DNA of 64,000 nucleotides. It comes from Bacteroidota bacterium (GTDB lineage Bacteria > Bacteroidota > Ignavibacteria > Kryptoniales > JAKASW01). Shown here in pieces: positions 37,477 through 46,042 of this stretch (its first letter is position 1; the number at the start of each line of letters is the position of its first letter). The notes under the pieces were generated by a model. That model saw nothing but the letters and a program-made list of their open reading frames with translations. It had not been told where the DNA came from and did no database searches. The translations under genes and the position numbers were made by a program. The stretch spans positions 19,801-83,800 of the forward strand of contig JAMCXB010000067.1 of the NCBI GenBank assembly GCA_023480735.1, read 5' to 3'.

Positions 37477-38651
37477 TTTTTCACCGCGGGAGTATAAGTT
37501 ACTATTAGCCTTGGCTTGAGGGAATCAGGTGCACTACCGTCATAGAGGAATCGAGAATCCACATTCTCCAGCTCGTTGTACTCGGCAATGAGGAATCCGT
37601 AGTTCTTATTGTTCAACATGTGCTGAACGATTGTGGTTACGTCAAAAGTATATTCATTATTTGAAACCAAAGCCACCGCCGAACCTCTCGTGCTGATCTG
37701 ATTTGTCGACGGGTCTGAGAGATAATACGCAATCAGCGTGTCTATGATACCGGTGTAAGAATAGGGCGCCTCTGCAGTAGAATCGAAATGCAGAGTAAGC
37801 AGGGCGCTGTTGACGATAGAATAATTCGGAATCTTACCCAGGTCGAAAATCAGGTTTTCCCTCAAACCTGTGCCTGACTGGACGATTTTGTACGGCCCCG
37901 GCGGAGCTACGGCAGCCAGCGTTGTATGCGCCACTGAAGTGGAATAATCCAGCGCGATATTGGAAGTATCCATGACACCGTTCAGCATATAAACTACCCG
38001 GCAAACAGGTGCAGAGGTAGAAATCGACGCCAACTGGGAATATACCGACAATACCCCGTTCACGCTCGTCGGTTTTATCACGAAACCGTTGTTTTTTATG
38101 GCCGTATCCTGGGTTGCGTTCGCCCAAAGTCTTACGACCGACGTATCCAACCCAATCATGACTGTCGAATCTGTTATCGTCTGCGATGATACGATGTTCG
38201 AGGCACCATGGCTCATCGCGGCTATGCTATCCCACGTAACAGTCGTGTAGTTCCACGAGCTATCCATCGAGTAACCGTTAAACATAAGTTTCATGGCGTT
38301 ATTCCCCGAAGGATCCAACGTATAGGGGCCTCGCGTCATAATAATAGTCGCCGACAATATCGACTCGGCACCGTAGACAGGATTGAAAGCGGAGAATCGC
38401 ATCAAGAGGTCCGCTTCGGTCCACGGAACCATTCCGAGTGATAGTATCTCGCTCGAGCCTGTAGCGAGACCGTTGTTTACCTGCGAACTTGTTGTCTTGA
38501 GTGAGTCAAGAACTGAATCCAGATATTGGGGAACCAGCGTGCTGTCATAGGCGACAAGCCATGAGCCGGTCTGGTTCACCCTGTTGTTGCAGCCCAGTAA
38601 CACCAGCGCCAGCAGTCCGGCCACAATGGAGCCTTCAATTATTCGCTTCAA
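37473..38651 (-). CDS. Lipoprotein with DNRLRE-like beta domain
   Basis: A 392-residue predicted lipoprotein: signal sequence RIIEGSIVAGLLALVLLGC with the lipobox cysteine at about 21. The body is rich in Ser/Thr/Tyr/Val and has two related stretches of the kind ILSATIIMTRG...WNYTTVTWDSI and SALLTLHFDS...NEYTFDVTTIVQHMLNNKNYGFLI, which resemble the DNRLRE/disaggregatase-type beta-sandwich found in Bacteroidota surface proteins. That resemblance is from general pattern only. It overlaps gmhB by 17 bases and the outer-membrane protein gene downstream by 4 bases. It probably works with that protein. Confidence 0.72.
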   Translation of the reverse strand: MKRIIEGSIVAGLLALVLLGCNNRVNQTGSWLVAYDSTLVPQYLDSVLDSLKTTSSQVNNGLATGSSEILSLGMVPWTEADLLMRFSAFNPVYGAESILSATIIMTRGPYTLDPSGNNAMKLMFNGYSMDSSWNYTTVTWDSIAAMSHGASNIVSSQTITDSTVMIGLDTSVVRLWANATQDTAIKNNGFVIKPTSVNGVLSVYSQLASISTSAPVCRVVYMLNGVMDTSNIALDYSTSVAHTTLAAVAPPGPYKIVQSGTGLRENLIFDLGKIPNYSIVNSALLTLHFDSTAEAPYSYTGIIDTLIAYYLSDPSTNQISTRGSAVALVSNNEYTFDVTTIVQHMLNNKNYGFLIAEYNELENVDSRFLYDGSAPDSLKPRLIVTYTPAVKK

Positions 38652-39204
38652 TTTTCTTTCTTACAAAGTTTGTGACAGTATCGTGAAGATTCTTAGCAAG
38701 ATAATCTATTTTGATTCCGCCGTCAATGCACCGATGGTAGTCGGACTCCCCATATCCGGTCAAAACCAGGGACGTGAAAGCGCCGGCGTTTTCACCGCAT
38801 TTCACATCGCTCCATTTGTCACCGACAACAAATGATTCCGAAAGATCTATATCGAACTGATCCTTTGCGCGGAGAAGCATCCCAATATCGGGTTTCCTGC
38901 AAGTGCACTGGACACCGGCGGAATTCGGATAGTGGGGGCAGTAATATACTGCATCAACCTTTGCCCCTCTCTGCGCCAGCATCTCTACAAGACGGGCGTT
39001 GACAGCATTCACTTGTGCCGCCGTCATGATGCCTCTTGCTACGCCGGATTGATTCGATATTATAACCACTTTCAGCCCGAGGCCGTTGGCTATTGCTATA
39101 GCCTCGGGGGAATTTTCGATGAACTCAAGCTGATCAGGGTTGCTTAGGTAGTCTTTGTCGATGTTGATCGTCCCGTCACGATCGATAAATATTGCCCGGG
39201 TCAC
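38635..39204 (-). CDS. gmhB: D-glycero-beta-D-manno-heptose-1,7-bisphosphate 7-phosphatase (GmhB-like HAD)
   Basis: Predicted to remove the 7-phosphate of heptose bisphosphate on the way to ADP-heptose for LPS core. The 189 residues have motif I FIDRDGTINIDKDYL (DxDGT), motif II ISNQSGVARG, the zinc loop CPHYPNSAGVQCTCRKPDIGML with three to four Cys/His ligands, and motif IV VVGDKWSDVKCGENAG. These are the GmhB hallmarks. It overlaps glgA by 4 bases and the lipoprotein start by 17. No other heptose genes are in the window. Confidence 0.88.
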   Translation of the reverse strand: MTRAIFIDRDGTINIDKDYLSNPDQLEFIENSPEAIAIANGLGLKVVIISNQSGVARGIMTAAQVNAVNARLVEMLAQRGAKVDAVYYCPHYPNSAGVQCTCRKPDIGMLLRAKDQFDIDLSESFVVGDKWSDVKCGENAGAFTSLVLTGYGESDYHRCIDGGIKIDYLAKNLHDTVTNFVRKKIEANN

Positions 39205-40685
39205 TTGTCAAGGATCTTGGTATACAGCTCGGCATACTGTCTCGCGGAGTTTGTCCAGGAAAAATCCTCTGCCATAGCGTTCCGCATGATCTTCTGCCAG
39301 TTTTTCTGATCGCCAAAAAACGTCAATGCTCTTGAGAGCGCCTTGACCACTTCATCCGGTTTGTACTCGTCGAAGAAGAAGCCGGTCCCGGTTCCCTTCT
39401 GCGGATTTACTTCCTTCACGGTGTCGGCCAGGCCGCCCGTCCGTCTGACAACCGGTATTGTCCCGTATTTGAGACTATATAATTGATTCAAGCCGCAGGG
39501 TTCAAACTTGCTCGGCATAAGAAAAATATCCGATGCGCCTTCAATCAGGTGGGAGAGCTCATCGTCATAGGCAAGCTGCAGAACAAACTTGTCAGGATAC
39601 TTCTTTGCCAGAGCTTCGAGTTTAGCATGATATTGTTTCTCGCCCGTCCCGAGGAGTATGACCTGAACGTTCATTTTCATGACCTCGGGAAATGCATCGA
39701 TAACCAGATCTATTCCCTTTTGTTCAACCAGGCGGGATACCATGCCTATCAGCGGAGTTTGAGAATCGAACTTTTTATTGAATCTCTTCAGCAGATATTT
39801 CTTGTTCTCAACCTTTGCGTCCAGCGTTTTAACGCTATATTTGAAGGGTATGTATTGATCCGTGTCAGGGTTCCAAATCGTATAGTCGATGCCGTTAACG
39901 ATTCCCGTGAAGAATTTCTTCCTCTTCTTAAGGACGCCATCCATGCCGCAGCCGTATTCGTCGCTCTCAGAAATTTCCTTTGCATAAGTCTGGCTGACAG
40001 TAGTTATGTAATCGGAATACACGAGCCCGGCTTTCAGGAAGCTGAACTTATCGAAGAATTCAGCCCCTTCCTGACTGAACACGTCTGCCGGAAGTCCGGT
40101 TTTCGCAAACATCTCCTTTGGGAAATTACCCTGATACGCCACATTGTGAATTGTGAAGACGGTCCTGATGTTCTTGAAGAATGGGTCGGCACCGTAAATC
40201 TTCTTCAGATATGCGGGGACGAGCCCTGTTTGCCAGTCATTACAATGGATTATGTGCGGCGCCCATCCAAGCCGCTTCAGGATTTCGAAGATGCCGCGGG
40301 AATAGAAAATAAATCTCTCGTCGTTGTCCGAATAGTCCTTCTTAGTCTTCGGATCCTGATAGATGCCTGCTCTGCCGAAAAATTCCGAACTGTCGATGAA
40401 GTATATCTGGACCTTCGTCCGTTCTCCGATGAGGAAAGAGGATTTTACATTCAGTTTCGCATCCTTTTTCCCAATCGGGATATCAATGTCTTTGAGGCGG
40501 ATAATCTCATGAATGCGGAATTTCCGCTCGTTGACAAATCCATAACGGGGGATTGCAAGCCGGACATCATTACCGATTTCTTTTAACGCCTGCGGCAATG
40601 CGCTGGCAACATCGGCCAATCCGCCAGTTTTCGCAAAGGGAAAGACTTCCGAGGATAAGAATAAAACATTGAGGGGCTGAGTCAT
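39201..40685 (-). CDS. glgA: Glycogen synthase (ADP-glucose)
   Basis: GT5 starch/glycogen synthase that extends alpha-1,4-glucan. The 494 residues begin with VLFLSSEVFPFAKTGGLADVASALPQALKE (KTGGL motif, ADP-glucose binding), include HCNDWQTGLVPAYLKK and the C-terminal GT-B domain with MVSRLVEQKGIDLVIDAF, and end with the family E-x7-E region MPSKFEPCGLNQLYSLKYGTIPVVRRTGGLADTV. It is the first gene of a long leftward run and has a 363-bp gap upstream. No other glycogen genes are seen here. Confidence 0.95.
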   Translation of the reverse strand: MTQPLNVLFLSSEVFPFAKTGGLADVASALPQALKEIGNDVRLAIPRYGFVNERKFRIHEIIRLKDIDIPIGKKDAKLNVKSSFLIGERTKVQIYFIDSSEFFGRAGIYQDPKTKKDYSDNDERFIFYSRGIFEILKRLGWAPHIIHCNDWQTGLVPAYLKKIYGADPFFKNIRTVFTIHNVAYQGNFPKEMFAKTGLPADVFSQEGAEFFDKFSFLKAGLVYSDYITTVSQTYAKEISESDEYGCGMDGVLKKRKKFFTGIVNGIDYTIWNPDTDQYIPFKYSVKTLDAKVENKKYLLKRFNKKFDSQTPLIGMVSRLVEQKGIDLVIDAFPEVMKMNVQVILLGTGEKQYHAKLEALAKKYPDKFVLQLAYDDELSHLIEGASDIFLMPSKFEPCGLNQLYSLKYGTIPVVRRTGGLADTVKEVNPQKGTGTGFFFDEYKPDEVVKALSRALTFFGDQKNWQKIMRNAMAEDFSWTNSARQYAELYTKILDK

Positions 40686-41048
40686 TTCATACCATGATTT
40701 GTTTTCCTAAAATATCAAAAAAAAGCCTTACAATCAATTACATTTACCGCATCCGTAGACAATCCGCTCCCGGCCAGCCGTAAGCATTCAAGGGAAATAG
40801 TGGAGATGGTACGGTTAGCCCCCTCCCCGGCTCCCGGAGCCCGACAAAAACGCCGTAACCCCACACTTATGGTTTCTCGCCAAGCCGCGAGCTCGCAAGG
40901 CGAACCGCTCGTCAACATTTCTTTGCGTTCTTGGCGCCTTTGCGAGAGAAATAACCCTTTCAGTGAGGCATTACAAAACGCCCGCCTTCTCACCTTGAAT
41001 CACGAACGGGCATAAAATATATTGGTTTATACTTGTTGAGCTAGTGGA
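40686..41048. other. Intergenic region with palindromic repeat
   Basis: A 363-bp divergent spacer between glgA and the ribonuclease gene. It should hold both promoters. Apart from the inverted repeat at 40873-40951 and a GC-rich CCCGGAGCC patch near 40826, nothing was recognised. No ORF with conserved features was found in it. Confidence 0.5.
40873..40951. repeat. Imperfect inverted repeat of the TTTCTCGC/GCGAGAAA intergenic type
   Basis: Two related units in opposite orientation, TTTCTCGCCAAG... (40873-40902) and ...TTTGCGAGAGAAAT (40918-40951), share the words CGCCAAG, CTCGCAA and TTTCTC. This resembles short palindromic intergenic repeats common in draft genomes of several phyla, which are non-coding. 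The resemblance is from memory. Only one copy is seen in this window. Confidence 0.5.
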
Positions 41049-42446
41049 ATGCGATTACAATTCATAGGCGCCGCACAAACTGTTACCGGGTCGATGCATC
41101 TTCTCGAGGTCAACGGGAAGAAAGTTTTGCTTGAATGCGGGTTCTATCACGGCAAACGGTCCGAGACCATAAGAATAAACAGGAACTTTGATTTCTTCCG
41201 TCCGGAAGAGATCGACACCGTTGTCCTGTCCCATGCGCATATCGATCATAGTGGCAACCTGCCGAACCTCGTGAAGAAGGGTTTCTCAGGGACAATTTAC
41301 GCCACCCCCGCAACCCGTGATCTCGCGGGCATCATGCTGACTGACAGCGCGAAGATTCAGGAACAGGACGCGCAGTTCCTGAATAAGAAACTCCAGAGGA
41401 GAGGAGAACCTCTCATAGAGCCGCTTTACGATACCGAGGACGCACTTTCCGTGATGCCTCTCTTCATCTCGGTTTCGTACCACAGGGAAACAACTATTGC
41501 CGACGGTGTCAAACTGAGTTTTCTTGACGCGGGACACATACTTGGTAGTGCGATTGTGCAATTACGCATCCAGGACGACGGAAAGGAGAAAACACTCCTT
41601 TTCACCGGAGACCTCGGACGAAGAGGACTGCCCATCTTGAAAGACCCCGAAGCCGTTGAAGAAGCAGACCTGCTTATTACTGAGAGCACTTACGGGGGAA
41701 GACTGCACGACCCTATCGAGGGAATGCAAGGCAAGCTTCGCGAAGTAATCCTGAGAACTGTCTCCAGAGGCGGCAAAGTTATCATCCCGGCTTTCAGTGT
41801 CGAGAGGACGCAGGAGATTACCTATACACTTCATCGGTTGTTCAACAGCAATATACTTCCGCGCATACCGGTTTTCGTCGACAGTCCCCTTTCTGTAAAC
41901 GCCACTGAAGTGTTTCGGCTGCATCCCGAATGTTTCAATGCCGACGTCTACAAAATGGTTCTGGGTCACGACGACCCGTTTGGATTCGAGTACATTCGCT
42001 ATATCCAATCTGTCGAGGAGTCTAAGAGACTCAACGATATTCACGAGCCCGTGATAATCATATCCGCATCCGGCATGTGTGAAAGCGGAAGAATACTCCA
42101 TCATCTGGCGAACAATGCAGACAATCCGAAAAACACAATTTTAATAGTCGGATATCAGGCACCCGATACTCTCGGGAGGCGCATCCTTGATAGGCAGCCC
42201 ACGGTAAAAATATTCGGTGAGGATTATCCTTTAAGGGCAGAAGTCGTCGAAATGCATTCCTTCTCCGCCCACGCGGATCACAATGATCTCGTTGCCTTCG
42301 CGAATAATTTCGACAAGAAGAAACTAAGGAATATTTTCCTAGTACACGGTGAGAAAGAAGAACAAAGCGCACTCTCACAATCGCTAAACCAAATCGGATT
42401 CAAGAACGTCGTTGCTCCGAGGAAGGGAGAGGAATTTAATATTTGA
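41049..42446 (+). CDS. MBL-fold/beta-CASP ribonuclease (Ysh1/CPSF73-like)
   Basis: Predicted zinc-dependent RNA endonuclease or exonuclease. The 465 residues have the metallo-beta-lactamase motif VVLSHAHIDHSGNLP (HxHxDH, about residue 60), LSFLDAGHILGSA, LLFTGDLGRRGLPIL with the metal Asp, then the beta-CASP domain LLITESTYGGRLH...GGKVIIPAFSVERTQEITYTLHRL, IISASGMCESGRILHHL and the final His motif in MHSFSAHADHNDLVAF. It is the first gene of a seven-gene rightward string and overlaps the epimerase gene by 4 bases. Confidence 0.93.
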   Translation: MRLQFIGAAQTVTGSMHLLEVNGKKVLLECGFYHGKRSETIRINRNFDFFRPEEIDTVVLSHAHIDHSGNLPNLVKKGFSGTIYATPATRDLAGIMLTDSAKIQEQDAQFLNKKLQRRGEPLIEPLYDTEDALSVMPLFISVSYHRETTIADGVKLSFLDAGHILGSAIVQLRIQDDGKEKTLLFTGDLGRRGLPILKDPEAVEEADLLITESTYGGRLHDPIEGMQGKLREVILRTVSRGGKVIIPAFSVERTQEITYTLHRLFNSNILPRIPVFVDSPLSVNATEVFRLHPECFNADVYKMVLGHDDPFGFEYIRYIQSVEESKRLNDIHEPVIIISASGMCESGRILHHLANNADNPKNTILIVGYQAPDTLGRRILDRQPTVKIFGEDYPLRAEVVEMHSFSAHADHNDLVAFANNFDKKKLRNIFLVHGEKEEQSALSQSLNQIGFKNVVAPRKGEEFNI

Positions 42447-43285
42447 CAAAAATACTGATTACAGGGGGCTCCGGTCTTGTTGGAAAATACGTCGCGCGAA
42501 GTCTTGCGGTGAAACATGACGTGGCCGTGGCAGACAAAGTCGAACCGGGCTTTGACGTTAAATTTTATAAGGTTGATGTCACTGACAGCAGTACACTAAG
42601 AAACATGGAGGGAGCTTTCGACGCTGTCCTTCATCTCGCCGGCATACCACATCCTTTGAACGACCCGCCCGCAGACGTGTTCCATGTCAATGCGTTCGGT
42701 ACCTTCAATATTCTGCAATTTGCCGCCGACAAGAACATCAGGAAGGTTGTTCTCGCCTCGAGTGAATCGACGCTTGGCTTCGCATTTGCCAGACGGCCTC
42801 ACTCTCCGCTCTACTTCCCTATCGACGAACAGCATCCGTTGGAACCCCAGGATGCATACGGCTTGAGCAAGGTCTGCTCCGAAGAGATCCTGAAGAGTTT
42901 CTCGAGAGGGTACGGAATTCAGACCATCGCCCTTCGTTTTCCCTGGATTTGGGTTCCTGAAGACAGAGAACGCAATAGGTACCGGAAACTCATTTCCGAG
43001 TACGCGGACTGGTATAAGAACTTGTGGGCCTGGGTGGGTGTGCACGATGTGGCACAGGCGTTCGCAAGGGCAATTGCATATAAGGGCGATCGATTTGACC
43101 GTTTCTTTATCACGGCGAATGACAACTGGACAGGTCATCCATCAAGAGAGCTAATAGGGGAGTTTTACAGCACTTCGCAGATTGTGCACACAATGAAAGG
43201 TACGTGCAGCCTGATCTCCAGCGATCTGGCAAAAGTCGTCTTGAAGTATTCTCCGGAAGAAAAAGTCTCAGACGTACTTGATTGA
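42443..43285 (+). CDS. NAD-dependent epimerase/dehydratase (extended SDR)
   Basis: Sugar-nucleotide-like SDR enzyme of unknown substrate. The 280 residues start at a TTG that overlaps the ribonuclease stop. They have the NAD-binding TGGSGLVGKYVARSL (GxxGxxG), DAVLHLAGIPHPLNDPP, the catalytic Tyr/Lys in DAYGLSKVCSEEILKSF (YxxxK), and LRFPWIWVPED after it. No LPS or capsule gene cluster surrounds it. The start codon is judged from the overlap and the close fit of the first strand. Confidence 0.88.
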   Translation: MTKILITGGSGLVGKYVARSLAVKHDVAVADKVEPGFDVKFYKVDVTDSSTLRNMEGAFDAVLHLAGIPHPLNDPPADVFHVNAFGTFNILQFAADKNIRKVVLASSESTLGFAFARRPHSPLYFPIDEQHPLEPQDAYGLSKVCSEEILKSFSRGYGIQTIALRFPWIWVPEDRERNRYRKLISEYADWYKNLWAWVGVHDVAQAFARAIAYKGDRFDRFFITANDNWTGHPSRELIGEFYSTSQIVHTMKGTCSLISSDLAKVVLKYSPEEKVSDVLD

Positions 43286-44298
43286 CCCGAATCATTATTG
43301 ACACCGATGCAGGCGTAGATGACAGCTTGGCCATCATCTACGCCGCACGTTCACCTGAGCTGCATGTTGAAATGATCTCGACGGTATCAGGGAATGTGCC
43401 GGTAGAGGAGGTCACGCAAAATGTGTTGCTGCTGAGAAGGCTCCTGACCCTCGACGCAGACATCAGTTCCGGAGCGGCCCTCCCGCTGAAGAAGCAACTT
43501 GTTACTGCACCGGAAGTCCACGGTGCCGATGGGCTCGGAGGCTATCGCAGGCAAACTAATACCAATTTCAACGACTGGAAAACCGCGGATGCTGCGGAGA
43601 AAATTGTCGAAGCGGCCCGTCGGCTGCGAAAGGAACTAACTATCGTTTCCATTGGCCCGATGACGAACATCGCCCGCGCTGTTGGGCTGGACACCGATGC
43701 GATGCGCGGCATCAGGGGGATAATTCAAATGGGAGGTGTATTCCATGGTTATGGAAATACCACCACTTTTACCGAATTCAACATCTTTGTCGATCCTGAT
43801 GCCGCGGATTTCGTACTGAAGAGCGGTGTAAGAGTGAGATTCGTACCGTTGGACCTGACAGAAAAGATTTTTATGCCGCGCAATATTCTCACTTCTCTCT
43901 TAAATTCAACGAGAGAAATGACCGGTGAATTGAAGAAACTTGTCAGACAGTCTGTGTCTTATTACATGGCCTACCACCGTCTTACAGATAAATTGGACGG
44001 GTGTTTCCTTCATGATCCTGTTACCGTCGCGGCAGCCGTGAACCCGGCGTGGTTTCGGTTTGTTGATGCCTTTGTCTCAGTGGAAACGACAGGCGCACTG
44101 ACATCCGGCATGACTCTGGCAGACTTCAGAACTAAGAAGCAAAGGAGCAACAGCGCGATTGCCGTAGGGATCAACGGCCGGATGTTTCTTCAGGATTTCG
44201 CTAAGAAGTTGTTCGGCCTTACGATTCCAGCCCGGGTAATGAACAGGGATTGCCTCCGGGACAAGTTCAGTCCGGAATTCACTAACTCTCTTCGGTAG
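43282..44298 (+). CDS. Inosine-uridine preferring nucleoside hydrolase
   Basis: Cleaves the N-glycosidic bond of ribonucleosides in salvage. The 338 residues begin IIIDTDAGVDDSLAIIYAARS (the DxDxxxDD Ca2+-binding motif), with HGADGLGGYR, IVSIGPMTNIARAV, MGGVFHGYGNTTTFTEFNIFVDPDAADFVL (E-x-N and D of the site) and FLHDPVTVAAAVNPAWF (HDP motif). A TTG start overlaps the epimerase stop by 4 bases. The substrate range within the IunH family cannot be told from sequence alone. Confidence 0.93.
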   Translation: MTRIIIDTDAGVDDSLAIIYAARSPELHVEMISTVSGNVPVEEVTQNVLLLRRLLTLDADISSGAALPLKKQLVTAPEVHGADGLGGYRRQTNTNFNDWKTADAAEKIVEAARRLRKELTIVSIGPMTNIARAVGLDTDAMRGIRGIIQMGGVFHGYGNTTTFTEFNIFVDPDAADFVLKSGVRVRFVPLDLTEKIFMPRNILTSLLNSTREMTGELKKLVRQSVSYYMAYHRLTDKLDGCFLHDPVTVAAAVNPAWFRFVDAFVSVETTGALTSGMTLADFRTKKQRSNSAIAVGINGRMFLQDFAKKLFGLTIPARVMNRDCLRDKFSPEFTNSLR

Positions 44299-44309
44299 AA
44301 AAGCCGGCC

Positions 44310-45290
44310 GTGTCGAAAATGACCATATTATCAGCCTCTGTTCTCCTCCTGATGATTTCAGGGTGCCGGAATCTGTCGTCAATTCCCACGGCAGAAGATA
44401 ATTTTATCGTCGTTCCGCCGATCAACTTGCAGGTTATCACAGCCCATGATGCATCTATACTGATACAATGGGACTATGTCGGCGCCGTCGGATTTTCATA
44501 CTACAATGTTTATTACGGGACGAACAAGTCTCATCTGAATCTTGAATCACAGTCTTATACCAATTCTTTTTACGTCGACAGCTTGAGTTATGATTCGACT
44601 TATTATTTTCAGGTGACCGCCGTATATGCCAACGGCGATGAAAGCGGTCCCAGCAACATCGTCTCCGCAAAACCTATAAACTATTTTACGCCGCAGCCCC
44701 CCGTCGGGCTTGTAGTACAGGGGCATAATGATAACTCCGGCAAATATATGACCGTTGTCTGGTCTGCCAATACCGATGGCGACCTTGCCGGCTACGAAGT
44801 CTACCGTGACACGACGAGCACGTTCCAGCCGGACACGATGTCATTTACGAATTTAGTGGCGACGCAGAAGACGGTTATCTTCAAGGATACTACCGGTCTC
44901 GTGCTTGGCAAAGAGTACTATTATAAAATAATCGCCTTTGACTTCGTTCACTGGCGAAGCACTCCTTCATCTCCGGACTCAGATATGATTCTCGCACGCC
45001 CGACGCTGGTATCTCCTTCTAATGGAGCCGCGATCACCGGGCTTGGTATCCTCTTGTTCAAATACAACGAGGTCCCGGGGGCGTCGGGGTATATCGTCTA
45101 TGTCTCAAGTTCCGCAACAGTCGGTGACGTGTTCAGTGCAACCGTCCCCGCTGGGCAGGATTCGCTGATATACACCGGATCTTCGTTAAATTCCAATCAA
45201 CAGTATTTCTGGCACGTTGCAGCTTATACACAGGATCCGAATACACCTAATTCCGTAAGCGACGTCTACAGCTTTATTTTGACTCAATGA
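44310..45290 (+). CDS. Lipoprotein with fibronectin type III domains
   Basis: A 326-residue predicted lipoprotein: signal sequence TILSASVLLLMISGC with the lipobox Cys at about 19. Two Fn3-like repeats follow (about 40-125, with IQWDYVGAVGFSYYNVYYGT and SYDSTYYFQVTAVYANGDESGPSNIVSAKP; and 130-230, with TVVWSANTDGDLAGYEVYRDT and GKEYYYKIIAFD), then a third domain from about 235 with SGYIVYVSSSATVGDVF and QQYFWHVAAYTQDPN. The GTG at 44310 or the ATG at 44319 could be the start. It overlaps the ABC ATPase gene by 4 bases. Confidence 0.85.
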   Translation: MSKMTILSASVLLLMISGCRNLSSIPTAEDNFIVVPPINLQVITAHDASILIQWDYVGAVGFSYYNVYYGTNKSHLNLESQSYTNSFYVDSLSYDSTYYFQVTAVYANGDESGPSNIVSAKPINYFTPQPPVGLVVQGHNDNSGKYMTVVWSANTDGDLAGYEVYRDTTSTFQPDTMSFTNLVATQKTVIFKDTTGLVLGKEYYYKIIAFDFVHWRSTPSSPDSDMILARPTLVSPSNGAAITGLGILLFKYNEVPGASGYIVYVSSSATVGDVFSATVPAGQDSLIYTGSSLNSNQQYFWHVAAYTQDPNTPNSVSDVYSFILTQ

Positions 45291-46042
45291 TAGAATTTCA
45301 GAATGTAACGAAGAACTATGCGGGCAATGTCGCGCTTAATTCCATTTCGTTCAAAGTCGAAAGGGGTACGGCGTGCGGTTACATAGGTCCAAACGGCGCG
45401 GGCAAGACCACGAGCGCAAGAATTATCATCGGATTGGAGAGGCCGGAAGCAGGAAAAGTCACGGTCGTGGACAGAGATGCGGCGGTGGACCGGAACTACA
45501 TCAAGAACCGGGTCGGTTATGTTCCGGAGTCTCCGAAACTTTATGAATCGCTGACGCCGCGGGAGACAATCGCAATGGCCGCGATGCTGAGAAAAGGCGA
45601 CGCATCCTACGTTTTAAAAAGACTCGATTTACTATCCGAGATTCTTTCCTTCAAAGACACTCTTCAAAAGCCTCTTCATACCCTTTCCAAGGGAACGAAG
45701 CAGAAAGTCGTCATCAGTCTTGCCCTTGTATTTGATCCTGATGTTCTGATACTTGACGAACCGACAGACGGACTGGATGTGCAGGCGGTGGCGACGTTGA
45801 AGCAGTTGATCAAAACCTTCACTACTCATGGCGGCACGGTCTTCTATAGTTCCCACCTGCTTGACGTTGTAGAGGGAATTTGCACGAAGGTGTTTCTCAT
45901 AAACCATGGAAGAATAGTCGATCAATATGAAGAGAGGGATTTTGCCAACAAACGAGGGTTTCTTGAAAATGCTTTGACGGAACACCTCGGATCGAGGAAT
46001 GAGCAGCAGCTCATAGATGCCTTCTTCGGACATGCGGATTAG
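45287..46042 (+). CDS. Orphan ABC transporter ATP-binding protein
   Basis: A 251-residue ABC ATPase of the export or multidrug type. Walker A is GPNGAGKTTSARI, the Q-loop region is VGYVPESPKLYESLTPRE, the signature is LSKGTKQKVVISLAL, Walker B is VLILDEPTDGLDVQA and the H-loop is VFYSSHLLDVV. No membrane permease gene is next to it on either side. Instead it lies between an Fn3 lipoprotein gene and an outer-membrane protein gene, with 4-base and 26-base overlaps, which suggests tight translational coupling. Its permease may be elsewhere or may be an unusual partner. Confidence 0.9.
   Translation: MIEFQNVTKNYAGNVALNSISFKVERGTACGYIGPNGAGKTTSARIIIGLERPEAGKVTVVDRDAAVDRNYIKNRVGYVPESPKLYESLTPRETIAMAAMLRKGDASYVLKRLDLLSEILSFKDTLQKPLHTLSKGTKQKVVISLALVFDPDVLILDEPTDGLDVQAVATLKQLIKTFTTHGGTVFYSSHLLDVVEGICTKVFLINHGRIVDQYEERDFANKRGFLENALTEHLGSRNEQQLIDAFFGHAD

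Noticed and set aside
39483..40586. 367-codon open frame on the + strand
   Set aside because: Fully antisense to glgA, which has all family motifs. The opposite frame is open only by codon bias.
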